Shown here: one piece after another, positions 9,155-21,200 of the stretch | Layout: the number at the start of each line of letters is the position of its first letter | Numbering within the stretch: position 1 is the stretch's first letter | DNA from: Acanthamoeba lenticulata | Lineage: Eukaryota > Discosea > Longamoebia > Acanthamoebidae | Assembly (NCBI GenBank): GCA_002179805.1 | Contig: NAVB01001345.1 | Coordinates: 1-29,538 of the forward strand | Direction: 5' to 3' | DNA: 29,538 nt | Notes under the pieces: model-generated | Seen by the model: only the letters and a program-made list of their open reading frames with translations | Told to the model about the DNA's origin: nothing | Databases searched by the model: none | Translations under genes and position numbers: made by a program

Positions 9155-11148
9155 TCAAATCTCGTCTCGCAGGATCTTCTCACGGAGACCCCTGAAGTAC
9201 TCGAGCATGAAGTGGAGGTTATGGATCGTTGTAAGCATCATCCCCACCGGTTCGTAGGCCTTGTGCAGGTGGTACAAGTAGCCTAGGCCCATGCATCACA
9301 AAACACCGTGAGGCACCATCAACTCAAGCAAGGGGGAGGGAGGACGACGCACTCGCGGTGTAGTTCTGGCACGTGAAGCAGCTGCACTCAGAGTCCATGG
9401 GCTCATGGCGGTGCTTGTTCTCGATCTTCGTGATCGATTTCTTGCCCTGCCTTGTGAGGATGGTCCCGTGCCGGCCGATCCGCGTCGGATAGGCCGAGTC
9501 AAACGTGTCGATGCCAAAAACCACGCAGTCGCCGATGCTCTCCACGTCCCCTGCGGTCGCGGCCACAGCAAGCGGTCCACAGTCAGCACGCCGACCTGGT
9601 CAATCACGCGGCAGCAACATGAACACACCGATGCCGAGCAGGTGGCAGGGCTTGTCCTTGGGCAGCCGGGGCGACATCCACTCGACCAGCGACGTCAGGT
9701 CCGCCCTGTTGCGCCCGACGCTGCCACCTGTGTTGATGAAAGAGTCAGTCCCAGCGTTGTTGTTGTCCTTTCGAGTGGACGAGCGGGCGAGGCCGGACCG
9801 ATGGCAAAGCCGTCAAAGGGCAGCTGGGTGAGGTAGTCGATGGACAGCTGGCGCAGCTCGCGGTCGATGCCGCCGTGGAGGACGCCGTACATGGCCTGGT
9901 CACGCGGGTCCCGCTTGTGGGCCAGCAACGACCGCGCCTCCCACCGGTGTGTGCGGTGGAGCGAGTCGAGCAGCCGGCGGCGGTCGGTACAATTGACGGG
10001 CGGCAACTCGTCGAGCGGGATGATGATGTCAGCCCCGAGGCTCTTCTGGTAGCCCACGGAGGACTCGGGCGTGAGGATCACCTCGGCGCCGTCCCGGTAC
10101 GATTTGAAGAAAACGCCGTCCTCGTTGATCCGCTGCACGAGGCTGATGTAGCCCTGCTCCTCGTTCCGCTCGCGCTCGCGGGCTCGGGCCAGCAGCCGCT
10201 TGGACCGCTCATCGCCCACGCCGAGCTCTTCTATCGGTGGCTCCCCGTCGGCCTCGGCCTGCCCCGAGGGCAGCTGGTGGGAGTAGATAAACTGGTCGCG
10301 TGACGCCATTGACATCACCTGGAAGCCGCCGCTGTCGGTCATGATGGGCGCCTTGTGGCGGATAAACTTGTGCAGGCCGCCAGCGCAGCGGACCACCTCG
10401 GGACCCGGATGCCTGACGTCGCAGGACCAGCGGTCAGCCAATGAGCATGCCGAGGAGAGGAGAAGAGAAGGTGCTCTACAGGAGGAGGTGGTAGGTGTTC
10501 ATGAACATGGCCTGTACGCCCATCTCGCCGCCGTGGATAGTCGAGATCTGTCCCAGGCAGCACAGCAGGTCATGCTTGGTCATGAATGCTGCGCGCGACT
10601 TCGCTAACGTTGCGCGACGCGGCACAGGGGCATGCACGTACATGTTTGAGCGTGCCGTTGGTGCCAACGGCCACGAAGCCAGGCGTCTCGATCACGCCTG
10701 GACTCAAGCCAAGACAGAACGTCAGCACAGGAAGAAACAAGCGAGTGATCAAGCACAAGCACAGGGCAAAGGCCAAGGGATGAGCACCGTGCGGAGTGTG
10801 GATGCGGCCAACTCGAGCGCCCGACCGCTTGGACTGGTGAAGTACTTCGAAGTGGAAGTAAGAAGCGGACGAGTGAGACGGGAAGGAAGCCGGGGCAAAG
10901 TGAGCAGCCTCGCCGGACTCAGGTGGCGGTGGGTAGTGGGCCAAATCAAACGAGGACGATGCATGCCGCACCGGGAACGATTCAATTTGATTGCATCGCG
11001 ATTGAAGAAGAGCTGTAAGGCAAGAAACAGGCCGGGCAGTTCGCGAAGTGGACGACGGGAGAAGGGCACGAATTGGACTCAACGTGCAGCCCGCATCTCT
11101 CGCTCTTCCCGCCATCCTGCTTGAGTAGTGTCGACAGAAAGTTTGCAC
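9155..11148 (-). CDS. tgt: Queuine/preQ1 tRNA-guanine transglycosylase with N-terminal extension
   Basis: Exchanges guanine-34 for queuine in GUN-anticodon tRNAs. Exons: 11148-10788, 10697-10642, 10598-10480, 10412-9799, 9727-9629, 9550-9353, 9282-9155 (524 residues). In order: an Arg/Ser-rich extension of about 95 residues resembling a mitochondrial presequence, then RIHTPHGVIETPGF, NTYHLLLHPG, TDSGGFQV (general-base Asp), PLDELPP, GVLHGGID, GGSVGR, FDSAYPTRIGRHG (nucleophile Asp) and the zinc site CSCFTC plus TTIHN. An insert of about 50 charged residues follows TDSGGFQVMSM. The PLDELPP form looks more like bacterial or plastid enzymes than animal QTRT1; this is an impression from memory. 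The small intron 10641-10599 (43 nt) could instead end at 10575. A second ATG at 11115 is an alternative start. It shares a 114-bp divergent promoter with the JmjC/P4H gene. Confidence 0.92.
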
Positions 11149-11262
11149 AAGAAATTCGTCAGCTATGCCGCGTGACTTTCGATTCTATGCACGAATCGTG
11201 GCCAAGAGAACCAGGAGCAGCGATTAATCGCGATCTCGCAAGATTATCCTGTGTTGGAAATC
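11149..11262. promoter_or_regulatory. Short bidirectional promoter, TGT and JmjC/P4H genes
   Basis: Only 114 bp separate the two divergent start codons (147 bp if the TGT gene starts at 11115). There is no clear TATA box on either strand. Confidence 0.5.
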
Positions 11263-14200
11263 ATGAAGAGGAGGTGGGGACTGCCTGCATCCAACGGAAA
11301 GCGAGGTAAGCAAAAGAGCAACACTAAAGCCGCCGACGATTCCAAGCGTCGCAAGAAGGAAACTGAGATGGCCAGTCCCGCGCCCGAGGAGAAGCTGTAC
11401 GGGCTCTTTGCATCCGCTCTGACGCTGCCGTCACGCGATGAGGCTGAGGCCTTCTTCACCCAAATGCTTGCTCCACTCTCCACGCTCGAATTTGAGGAGG
11501 AATTCGAGGGCAAGCAAGTGCTGGTCGCCAACAACGAAAGCGAAGACGCAGAGGGTGAGGAAGATGGTTCCTCTGATTTCGTCAAGCAGAATGTGTTTGG
11601 CGATTGGGCTGCGCTCAAGACGCTTCTGGACGACTCCACGTACCAATTCACCTTCAAAGATGACATTCTCGTTCTGCCCACGCCCGGCGTTTGCGCCAGC
11701 ACTCAAGGTATGCCCCATTCATCTTGCCTGTGCCTGCGCTTCCACCAGAATCAGGATTTAACCCACGAAAACGCTCCAGGCTTGCCTTCACGCAAGATGC
11801 CGGTGAGCGCCGAGGCTGTCTACGCCTACGTCGCCAAGGGCCACACGGTGCGCTTCTTCAACCTGCCGTCGCATGTAGCGTCCTTGGCTCGCCTGCTGGC
11901 CATGACCGACGCCTTCTGGGGCGCCGCGGGCGCCTCCCTCGAGCTTGTGCTCGCGCCCATCCCGTCCACCTCTGCCCCATCGGCAGCTTCTTCTTCCTCT
12001 TCGTCATCCTCGTCGGCTCCCAAGTTCGACTTCTCCAACCTGACCATTCCGACCTCCGCTACCTCTTCGTCCTCGATCTCGTTCAACTTTGGCGCTTCGT
12101 CCTCTTCCTCTTCTTCGTCTTTCGACTTCTCGAAGCTGACGGTTCCTTCATCGGCGGCTTCAACAATCACCTTTGACATCCCGGTTGCTCCCTCCACCTC
12201 ATCTTCGTCTACATCCTCGTCTTCCTCTTCTTCATCGTCATCATCAGCAGCGGCCACCACAGAAGATGGCGAAAAGGCTGCGGCAACACGCGAGCAGCTG
12301 CTGGTCGACGTCTTTGTGTTCCAATGCGAGGGCGCTCAGCTCCTCCGTGTCTTCTCTCGTGCGTCTCTTCTCCTCCCACGACCATTGCCATGCTGACGTG
12401 GCATGGCCCTGTGCTGACGTGTCATCTGCGTTTCCTGTGTGGCGAACACAGAGAGGCCCGCGGGGCGTGCTGGCCGAGACGACGAAGAAGATGGCGAAGA
12501 CGAAGAGCAAGAGGAGGAAGAGGAAGAGGAAGACGGCATGGTGGAGATGGTGGAGGAGGTCGAGGAGTTCACTCTCGGGGCTGGAGACTTGGCCTACATT
12601 CCCAAGCAGATGGCCTTCACCCTGACGCCCCTCCACAGCAACAAGGCTGAGGCTCCCAAGCACTCGCTACACGTGCTCCTGGCGCCGGGCAAGCGGGCCA
12701 CCTGGAGCCGCCTGTTCCAGCAGACGCTCGCGTCGGGCCTCCAATGCCTCGAGAAGGAGAACATCGAGGCCCGTAAGTCGTTGCCTCTCGGCTATTTGCA
12801 GTACATGGGCCTCGTCCACTCTGACAACGAGGTACAAGCTTTTTCTGTTGTTTGTTTGTTTGTTTGTTTTTTTTTTTTTTTTTTAAACTTACTAATGAAA
12901 TTGATCCACAGGATGACCCGAGGCGCAACGCGTTCATCGAGCAGGTGAGCGAGCTGATGGGCTCTGTGATGGACATGGACTCGGGCGAGGGCCGCTTCAA
13001 GATCTCGCAGTGGATCGACGCCGCTGCCGACCAATTCGCGTATGTCATCGCCTACAAGAGCCCAGTGCCCTCCTCGGAGGACTTGCTTTTGGACTTGCTC
13101 ATTGTGTGCTGCGGTCATTTGTTGACTGAGCAGAAAAGCGTCGCTCTATGGACGGCTCCACTTTGAGCTGGGCGACTGGATGCGGCAGTACGACGACCTG
13201 CGTGAGCGCGTCCGCCAGAACGGCGGCCTTCTTAAGATCTCCAACTTTTTGCCGGAGCCCGTCGCCCGCCGCATCCTCCACACCTTTGAGCATATGAGCA
13301 AAGGCACGCACGCATTTCTCACATTCCGCGCTATGAATTCCACAAGATTGATGTTGCTGACGTCAGCACATGGAACCCCTGACACAGAGGAGTGGCTCGA
13401 GTCCAAGGCCAACTATGACCCGAGCGATCCGACGACCTACAACAACGCGCAGCACCATTTCATGTCCTCCAAGCTGTTCCCCAACAGCGACGCCATCCTG
13501 AACATCTTCTCGCAGCAGCTCCTCAAGCCCGAGAAGAGGCAACGCGCTGACGAGCACGGTACGATCTCGTGTGCACTCGACACAAACGCAAACGTTGAAG
13601 ATGAGGACGAACAACTCGTGTGGTCTCACCGGCTCGCCACTATGGACGTCACAGATGTTGAGGACGTAATCGAAAACACGTTCCAGGCCGCGCGCTACGT
13701 TGGTGGCGACCACATTGCCGCACACGACGACAAGTACATCTTGCCCGTCTCTCATCACGCCACTGACGATGATGTTAATGATGGTGAGGACCGCAGGGCC
13801 TTCAAGACGATCGACGGAGTCGAGTACTCGCGCGAGCTGGCAGTGATCTACTACCTGACCGAGGACTGGAAGGAGGAGTACGGCGGCCTGCTGGAGGACC
13901 TCGAGGGCGGCCGCACCTACGTCCCCGAGTTCAACTCGGTGGTGGCCTTTGAGGTCCCGCGCGACCACGTCGTCACGCCCGTCACCGGCTCACGGTAGTG
14001 CTGCACGTCTTCTCCCCCGGCCTTTTGAATCGTGTCCCATATAAGTCTAGGCGCTTACCCGCGCGCGCAGGCCACGCTACTCGATCTTTGGCTGGATGCT
14101 GCGCAAGGGCCGCCTCTACGAGATGCCCATCGACGAAACCGCTGCTGTCGACGCCGATGCGGATGCCGACGGCGCTGACGTCGACGCCGCGTCGACCACG

Positions 14201-16194
14201 CAGAATGGCGGCGAGAGCCAGGACAAGGGCAAGGGCAAGGGCCACGACGAGGAAAAGACGGGCGGCGCTCCCTGCGGGTGGGCGGGCAAGCGCGACCGGG
14301 CCCTGTTCGAGTGGTTGCTGGGCGGCACCACGACGGCCGACGACTTCTTTGACAAGTACTGGGAGCAAGCCCCGCTCCTCGTGCAGCGACCGCGGCCTCT
14401 CCAAGGTGCGCCACCACCGCCGCCGTCGTCTGGTCGACGCGTCGCGGCTGACTCACCAGATTCACGTGCAGATTATTACGCGGGGCTGATTACCAAGGAC
14501 GACCTCACGCGCGGCCTCCTGGAAAAGTTTGACATCCACTTCACCCGCAACCTCGACATCACGTCCTACCAAGGTATGGAATGCTTGGAATGAATGCGTA
14601 AGGCACCACCAGCGTGGACTCACGCGGCCACGCCTCTTCTTTGCGTGCGACCAGACGGGAAGCGGCGGACGCACAACCCGGACGGCCGGGCCGACCCCGA
14701 GTCGGTGCAGCGGTTCTTTGACGAAGGCTGCTCGGTGCGGATGCTCAACCCGGCGACCTACAGCGACGGCGTGTGGGCCCTGCTCGAGGGCCTCCAGGAG
14801 TACTTTGGCTACGGCATGGGCGCCAACGTGTACCTCACCCCGGCGGCCACCCAGGGCTTCTCCCCACATTACGGCACGTATTTTTATTTTATTTTATTTT
14901 ATTTTACTTGATTTTTTGGACATCAAATTCTGATCAAAAACTAATAAATAAATGAAAAATCCAGACGATATCGAGGCGTTTGTGCTGCAACTGGAGGGCA
15001 GCAAGCGGTGGCGCATCTACGCGCCCCTGGACGAGGCCTCCAACCTGGCCCGCTTCTCCTCGCGTACAGAACACCTTCTTCTTTTTCAGCATCATCGTCA
15101 CCCCCACCAACCTCTTGCATCAACAATGTGTTGACTACTTTGTCGACACGACAATGGCCATTGCAGGCAACTTTGAGCAGAGCGAGATCGGCGAGCCTGT
15201 GATGGACGTCGTGCTGCACGCCGGGGACTTCCTCTACTTCCCGCGGGGCTGGGTCCACCAGGCCGTCGCGACTGACGACGCCCACTCGCTCCACCTGACC
15301 GTCTCCACGGCCCAGAACTGCTCTTGGCTCGACCTCCTCGAGAAGGTCCGCCGCCGCCTCGGCTCTGGTCTCTAAAGCCATCTTTGGCTTGTGCTCATCC
15401 CCCTCCTCATCGTCCTCCTTCTCCTGTTCCAGATGGTGCCGCGCGGGATCGAAGTGGCCGAGGAGGAGGTCGGGCTGGTCGCGGCCCTCCCGCGCAACTA
15501 CGCCAGCTTCCTCGGGTCGGCCAAGGCCAAGCTGCGTGCCGTGCGCGAGGAGCGCGGCCACTTCCTCGAAACCGCCAAGCACCTGCTCGACGGCCTCCTC
15601 GCTGTGCGTCTTTTGCCTCATCTCTCCCTCTTTGACCGAGAACGCGAAAGGGCTGATCGTTCATTGGCCGCACGCGCCACAGGCGATGCCGGTGGACTTG
15701 GCCGCCGACCGGATGGGCGTGGCCTACATCCACAACTGCCTGCCGCCCTTCCTGACGGCCAACGAGCGCGAGGCCCTGGCCCGGAGCGCGCAGGTCGACT
15801 TGGCCGCCGCCACCGACTGCGAGGTGCGGCTGCTGCGCCGCGAGTGCCAGCGGCTCGTGGTCGAGGAGCAGGCCGCCGTGCTCTACTACGCCGCGCGCAA
15901 CCCGCGTACCTACGGCGCCAAGCAGCCCCGCTCCCTCGAGTTCCCGCTCGACGTGCGTGCCGGCCCGCCCGCTCGCGCCCAAGCAGCCAGCCAACGAAGA
16001 GGCCTCTAACGTATTTGTGCGTGTTTTTTGTGACTGCCCAGTCCGCGGTCGGGATCGAGTACATCTTGCTCCACGCGCAGCACGACTGGATCAAGCTGGG
16101 CGATGTCCCGCTGGAGACCTGGGCCGAGCGCGAAGTGCTGGCCCGGACCCTCATCGCCAACGACATCCTCCTCGCCCGTCCCGCGACAGCGTGA
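11263..16194 (+). CDS. Pseudo-JmjC / prolyl-4-hydroxylase / JmjC ribosomal-oxygenase fusion
   Basis: Sixteen exons (1225 residues): 11263-11707, 11780-12358, 12452-12831, 12912-13039, 13134-13303, 13388-13558, 13655-13733, 13797-13994, 14071-14405, 14472-14573, 14655-14873, 14965-15063, 15167-15345, 15433-15603, 15683-15952, 16042-16194. A Lys/Arg-rich nuclear-type N-terminus leads into a RIOX/NO66-like unit (to about 510). That unit keeps the C-terminal signature [15 protein letters not shown] and DDPRRNAF, but a Ser-rich insert replaces the HxD site and IPKQMAF replaces the distal His. Next comes a 2OG-Fe(II) domain (about 515-730): H648, D650, H708, R717. After an acidic linker, an intact RIOX JmjC (about 780-1225) has H934, D936 and H999 in YFPRGWVHQ. 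Expected role: nuclear hydroxylation of ribosomal or other proteins. Introns 13304-13387 and 14874-14964 are GC-AG. A split into separate genes is possible but no in-frame stop or promoter supports it. Confidence 0.85.
11980..12260 (+). repeat. Coding poly-Ser tracts (TCN repeats)
   Basis: Three long serine runs separated by FDFSNLTIP- and [13 protein letters not shown] segments interrupt the degenerate JmjC domain where the metal-binding HxD loop should be. The FDFS spacers themselves look duplicated. Confidence 0.85.
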
Positions 16195-16446
16195 TGTGTG
16201 TCAGGTCCAGGTTGTTGTTGTTTTCATTACATTTTCAAGAGTCTTTGTTCCCCTTTACTCCCGGCTGGTCCGCGGCCCGGGGTGGGCGGGCACACCAGAC
16301 TTGCTTCGCGCCTGCTCGGGCTTGATACTTGAGCTCCGACAGGCTGGCGTACTTGCGCTCCGCCCACGCTCTGCGCCCAGCAAACGACCTCGTCACGTCG
16401 TTGCATCGTTGCCTTGGGGCAAGCAGGCAAGCAAGCGCAAAGAGAG
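16195..16446. other. Convergent spacer, JmjC/P4H and F-box genes
   Basis: Two genes end on either side of this 252-bp gap. I see no gene or RNA in it. Confidence 0.5.
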
Positions 16447-18124
16447 TCAATGGTACCGGAAGCGGCCGTGCCAGAGGCGGGTGGTCTGCACGCAGGCCAG
16501 GTGGGCCGCGTGGTGGCAGTGGGCGAGGTGGGCCCACAAGGGGTCAACGAGTGGTTCTCCCTTTTCGCGCCAGTGCGCCTCGAGCGCCGCCACGTCCCAC
16601 CGAAGCACCAGCGGGTCCGCCGAAGGCCGCGATGTGATGACGGACACCGGAGGAGGCGCTTTGCGCTGCATGTCGAGCATGAAAGGCCCGTAGTATTGCA
16701 CGTCCTGTGCGTTTTCGCTCGTGGTCAGCCACGAAAAGGACGATGTTGGTTGAGTTCTGTACCTGGCCAAAGAGAGCGACAACGCTGCGGCGGTGGCGAT
16801 CCGAGAAGCAGAAACCAATCGCCACGTCCAAGTGGCGTTGAGCGCCACAGGCTCGCAGCGTCCATTGCACGTTATCGCTGCACACATGTACACGAAGAGG
16901 AGAGGAGGCTTGGTCAGCTCAAGTCGCGAAGATCGCACGCGCGGACATACCGCACGTCAAGTGTCAGCGTTCGATTCGCCGACAGACCTGTGTCGTAAAA
17001 TGTGTGGAAGATACCCACCAAGACGTCTGTACGAATGCACGCCAGCTGAATCAAGAGCGTAAAGAGAGTGAGCTCTGGCTGGACCAACGCTTGTTGGTCG
17101 TGAAAACAAAGAGGTTAAAAGGGTTTAAAGGCCGCTACTTTGTAGGCCAGGGCGTGGTGGTAGGGCGGCACTCGGTCGAGCGCCACCTCGACCGCCAGGT
17201 GGAAGCTTTCGGGCTGGTCCACGCCCAACTTGTTTGCAACGTTGGCCGCCTGGGAGCCGGCGTGAAGGCTCACGCCGTAGAAGAACCTGTCGTACTGGCG
17301 CTGAAGCCACGCGGTGATTCCGCCATCACGTCTCATCACCTGCTCCACGTCAGCGTCATCGTCGTCCTTGTCTTCTTGATTGCCGTCGATGGGTGGCTCC
17401 ATCCACCGAAGGGGGAGGAAGGGCACACGGCACAGCAGGAAGAGCGTGCGGTCGACTTGCTGCAGGCGGATGCAAACGCGATCAAACTCGTAGAAGACCT
17501 GGCCGGGGAGCAACGGACCTATGGCCAGGGTCAGCAGCCATTATTGAGGTACGAGATGACCAACATGGACGAGGTGGCGGTCACCATCCACTTGCTGGCC
17601 TGGAGGGCTGTCCAGGCTATGCTGGATCAGCGTGGCCACGGATGGATTGGGGCCTCTCCATGTTCTGGTCCACATAAAGAGGCAAGTCAGGCCGCGCAGC
17701 GCAGCACAAAGAGAAGCCTTGGGCATTCACACCGTATCATGCCCTGCCTCCACTGTGTGGCAAGGTCGTGGACGCCTTTCGCCCTCATCCACTGCTCTCG
17801 TCGTGTTAGGCCAGCTGGTGCTGGACGACTGTCCGTGCTTGGAGGCCAGAGGTCCAGCCACTGGGGCCAGTCCGAGAGGAGGTGCAGCCAGCGGCGGCAG
17901 ACCAGCATCAAGCGCGTCGCCTCCCGCAGCCTCGTGCTGGCCCACACCAAGCGGCGCTGTTCAAGCTCCCTCTGCTCGCGCCAGTTCAGCGCCCCCTCTG
18001 GCTGCAGCGGCGCTGAAGCGGCCGAGCTTCGGCTGCCGACGGCATAAACATCAGGCGTGAAACGGGCGCGGACGACCACGAAGCTCAGTATCTGCTCTTC
18101 CAACTCGGGCGGCAGCGCCTCCAT
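16447..18124 (-). CDS. F-box protein
   Basis: Likely substrate receptor of an SCF ubiquitin ligase. Minus-strand exons: 18124-17733, 17664-17585, 17518-17139, 17078-16951, 16877-16763, 16704-16447; the sum is 1353 nt, 450 residues. The start MEALPPELEEQILSFVV is the classic F-box beginning, and CRRWLHLLSDWPQWLDL closes the F-box near residue 75. I recognise no repeat (LRR, WD40 or Kelch) in the rest. A short Asp run sits in the middle, and the C-terminal third (DNVQWTLRACG, LDVAIGF, VQYYGPFMLDM) looks like a folded beta-rich domain of unknown type. A 27-base GT...AG stretch at 17014-16988 is better read through, since it is in frame. All introns keep phase, but without a homologue the second and third junctions are only moderately certain. 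Confidence 0.7.
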
Positions 18125-18292
18125 GCTCCTGGTTTCAGTTCGGTTCTGCTGCCGGGCGCTTGGGGGAGGCTTCGCACGAATTGCTGGCAGTTTGCTCGTC
18201 AACTCCACTGCGCGGAACAGTCATGGTCAGAGAAAGAGGCCGGGCCACTGGCCGGTCCAGTAACAAGACAGTCCAAGAGCACGATTGATTGA
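18125..18292. promoter_or_regulatory. Short bidirectional promoter, F-box and CorA-like genes
   Basis: 168 bp separate the divergent start codons. No clear TATA box is visible on either strand. Confidence 0.45.
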
Positions 18293-21200
18293 ATGGGTAC
18301 CTCCGCCTGGCCGATTCCGAGACGTATGCGGTTCCAATTGATTTAATTAATTGAACAGCAGAACAGCCGCAGTCAGAAGAGCAACAGCGCCAGTCGTATG
18401 AGTGCCTGGTGGCACAGACGGCGCTGGTGCTGCCGTTCCACTGGGGCGACCTTCCTGCTGCCAACAACAACGAACCCGCAGAAGGGGTCCGCCTCGCGCG
18501 CTACCTCCTCATGGACAAGCTCCTCCAGCGCTTTGTCGTCCGCCCAGACACCGGCCAGCGCGAGTTCCTGTGGGACATCAACCGCACAGTCCCCTTTGAG
18601 CTCGGTACGCCGCCCACAAGAACAACAACTTGCTGTGCCCGCCCCTTGGGCTGACACCTGTGCCTCGCTGTCGAGTAGCCGAGCTGTCGGCCTACCTCAA
18701 GCACATCCTCGGGTGGGACGACACCGTCAAGTACTACCGGGCCAACCGCTCGGCCAAGGAGCAGGCCTTTGGGCTCGGCCGCCGCGGTGCTGACCACGAC
18801 AGCAGCGACAGCGATGAAGACGTCAACGCCGCGGCCACCACGACGCGCGGGTGGCGTCCCGCCGCGAGCAAGGCCGACGGGGCCAACGGCCACGGGGACG
18901 AGGAGGAGATGGTCGAGGAGGTCGTCGGCGGGGAGGACACCAAGGGCTTCGAGGATATGGAGGTGTGGAAGTGCCAGCGCCTGGTCATGAACGACAGCGT
19001 GCGCCGCATGGTCTTCCCGCACGTGTCCCTGTGGGCCCATCCCCACGCGGACCGCATCTCGATCGAGAGGTTCGTCCGTCTTCTTCTTCTTCTTCTTCTT
19101 CTTCTTCATCATCATCATCATCATGCTCATGAGCGACGTTGTCGTCGTGCGCAGTTCGAGCAACACGCTGGGCGGCGACCCGCACGATCCGCTGGCCGGC
19201 GAGGGCGACCCCTTGTCTGGGGATGGCGACAACATTGAGGATGGCGATGATGATGATGATGGTGACCGAGAGTGCTGCCAGGTGGCGGTGACCAAGGTGG
19301 AGCTCATCCTGTACCCGCTGGGCAACGGCCTCCTCTTGTTCCACCTCGACTGGCGGCCCGACCCCATGCAGCGCCTGACGCTCGACCGCCTGCGCACGTG
19401 GCTCTTCATGGCCAAGTTCAAGCACAAAGTGCGCGGCGTCTTCCACGGTTGGGCGCTGGGGCAGGAGGAGGACCGGGACGACAAAGCCGGCGACTACGGC
19501 GGAGCCGGCTCGACGCTCGCGGCGCCCCACTTTGGGCCTCACGCCGACTCGCTCGGCAAGCTGGCCCGCGCCCTCTACGGCGACGGGCGAGTGTCGCTGA
19601 GCTGCATCGGGAACTGGCTCGTCCATCTGCCCCACGAGAACTCGCTCCATCCGCCCCGCCGCATCTCCTACTCGGCCGTACGTCCTCTTTATTTATTTAT
19701 TTATTTATTTATTTTAATAATTTATTTCTTATTATTTGTTTTGGCGCTCCAGTACGCCCATCACCACTCGGTGGTGGTGATCGATCGGCAGCCCACCAAG
19801 CGCGACCTGCGCGAGTACCTTCACCACCTCACCCGAGGTACAACCCTCTCCTTTTATTATTTATTATTATTATTATTTATTATTATTATTTTCAATGATT
19901 TACTCACCAAAAACTCAAAAATTGCGCAAATTCCAGCGTCCAATGTCGACAGCATGACGCCGGACGTGTTGCTGCCAGAGGCCATGCACCACGGCCGTCG
20001 CGGCTGCCGCGGCGGCGGAGGCGGCTCCGGGCTGGAGCAGATCCTGCCGCACCGGCGCAACCGATACCTCGGCCTGTCGGTCGAGGGCAACGTGGCCTTC
20101 AGCTGGCTCGGCCAGGGCGCCCGCCCGCGCTTCGAGTGCGTGACGTGGCCCCGCGTCTACCAAGGCGTCTATCTCCTCCTCGACCTCCACACGTGCGTCT
20201 CCTCCTCCACCAACGCCGCCGTCGCCATCTGTGTGCAAACAAAGCCGGAGAGCTGATCATGCCGCTGCGAGCAGGCGAGGCGAGTCGAGCGTCTTGTCAG
20301 AGCTTTCGCGCATGTCGGCCCGCGTCGCCGAACACCTCCACTTGTCTTCCTTTGACGCGCTTGAGCGCGACCGCCTTCGCCTCCGCGCCGTCGCCGTACG
20401 GCTCTATATTATATTTTTTAATTTTTTAATTTTTTAATTTTTTGTTGTTTGTTTGCTTGTTTTTCTAATCATTTATTTATTCATTTTTTTTCTCCTACAG
20501 ATGCAAATGATCAAGTATTCGCTGGGGCTGTCGAGCGACGCGTGCAGCGGGATGTCCGAGTACGCCGAGTATTTCACGACGTCGCGCCGGGTGTTGGGCA
20601 TTGCGAGCGCCAAGCAGAAGATCCGGGAGGAGATCGAGCACGTCCTGAGCATCGTCGAGTCGGTCCACCTCGAGACCCAGCGTCGGCTGCGGCGCGCGGA
20701 GAAGCGCGAATCGCGGCGGCGCGAGCAGGCCCGGCGGCGGGCCGAGGCCCGCAAGGAGGCCCGGCGGCAGCGCTTCGAGGCGCTGATCTCGCTCACCGGC
20801 ACGGTCACGCTCCCGCTCGTGCTCGTGGGCGGCCTCATGGGCATGAACCTGCACGACCTGCCCGAGGTGGGCTTCTGGCCCCTCATGGGCTACACCGCCT
20901 TGGCCTCCCTGAGCCTCTTCGTTCTCCTCCTTCTCTGGTTGCGCCATCTCGCCCGTTCTTTACATTTTTCTCTCTTTTTGCATTTAGTTAACTTATTATA
21001 TTTGTATCATAATTTTTTTAAAAGAACTTAATTAATATTTGTATGGCAGGTACGGCAAGGTGTTCCCCTATGTGTGGCGGTGCCTGCTGGGCCGACACTG
21101 CAACGGCGGCGCCGACGACCGGGACGAGGAGGTCGAGGAGGTGGACGAAGAGGAAGGGGACGACGAGGGCATGAGCCTGACCACCAAAAGCCGCGCGGGC

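Noticed and set aside
13106..13133. 28-nt intron in the JmjC/P4H gene
   Set aside because: The stronger donor GTATGT at 13040 with the same acceptor gives a normal 94-nt intron and keeps phase.
16988..17014. 27-nt GTATCT...ACACAG intron in the F-box gene
   Set aside because: It is a multiple of three without a stop, and reading through gives plausible protein.
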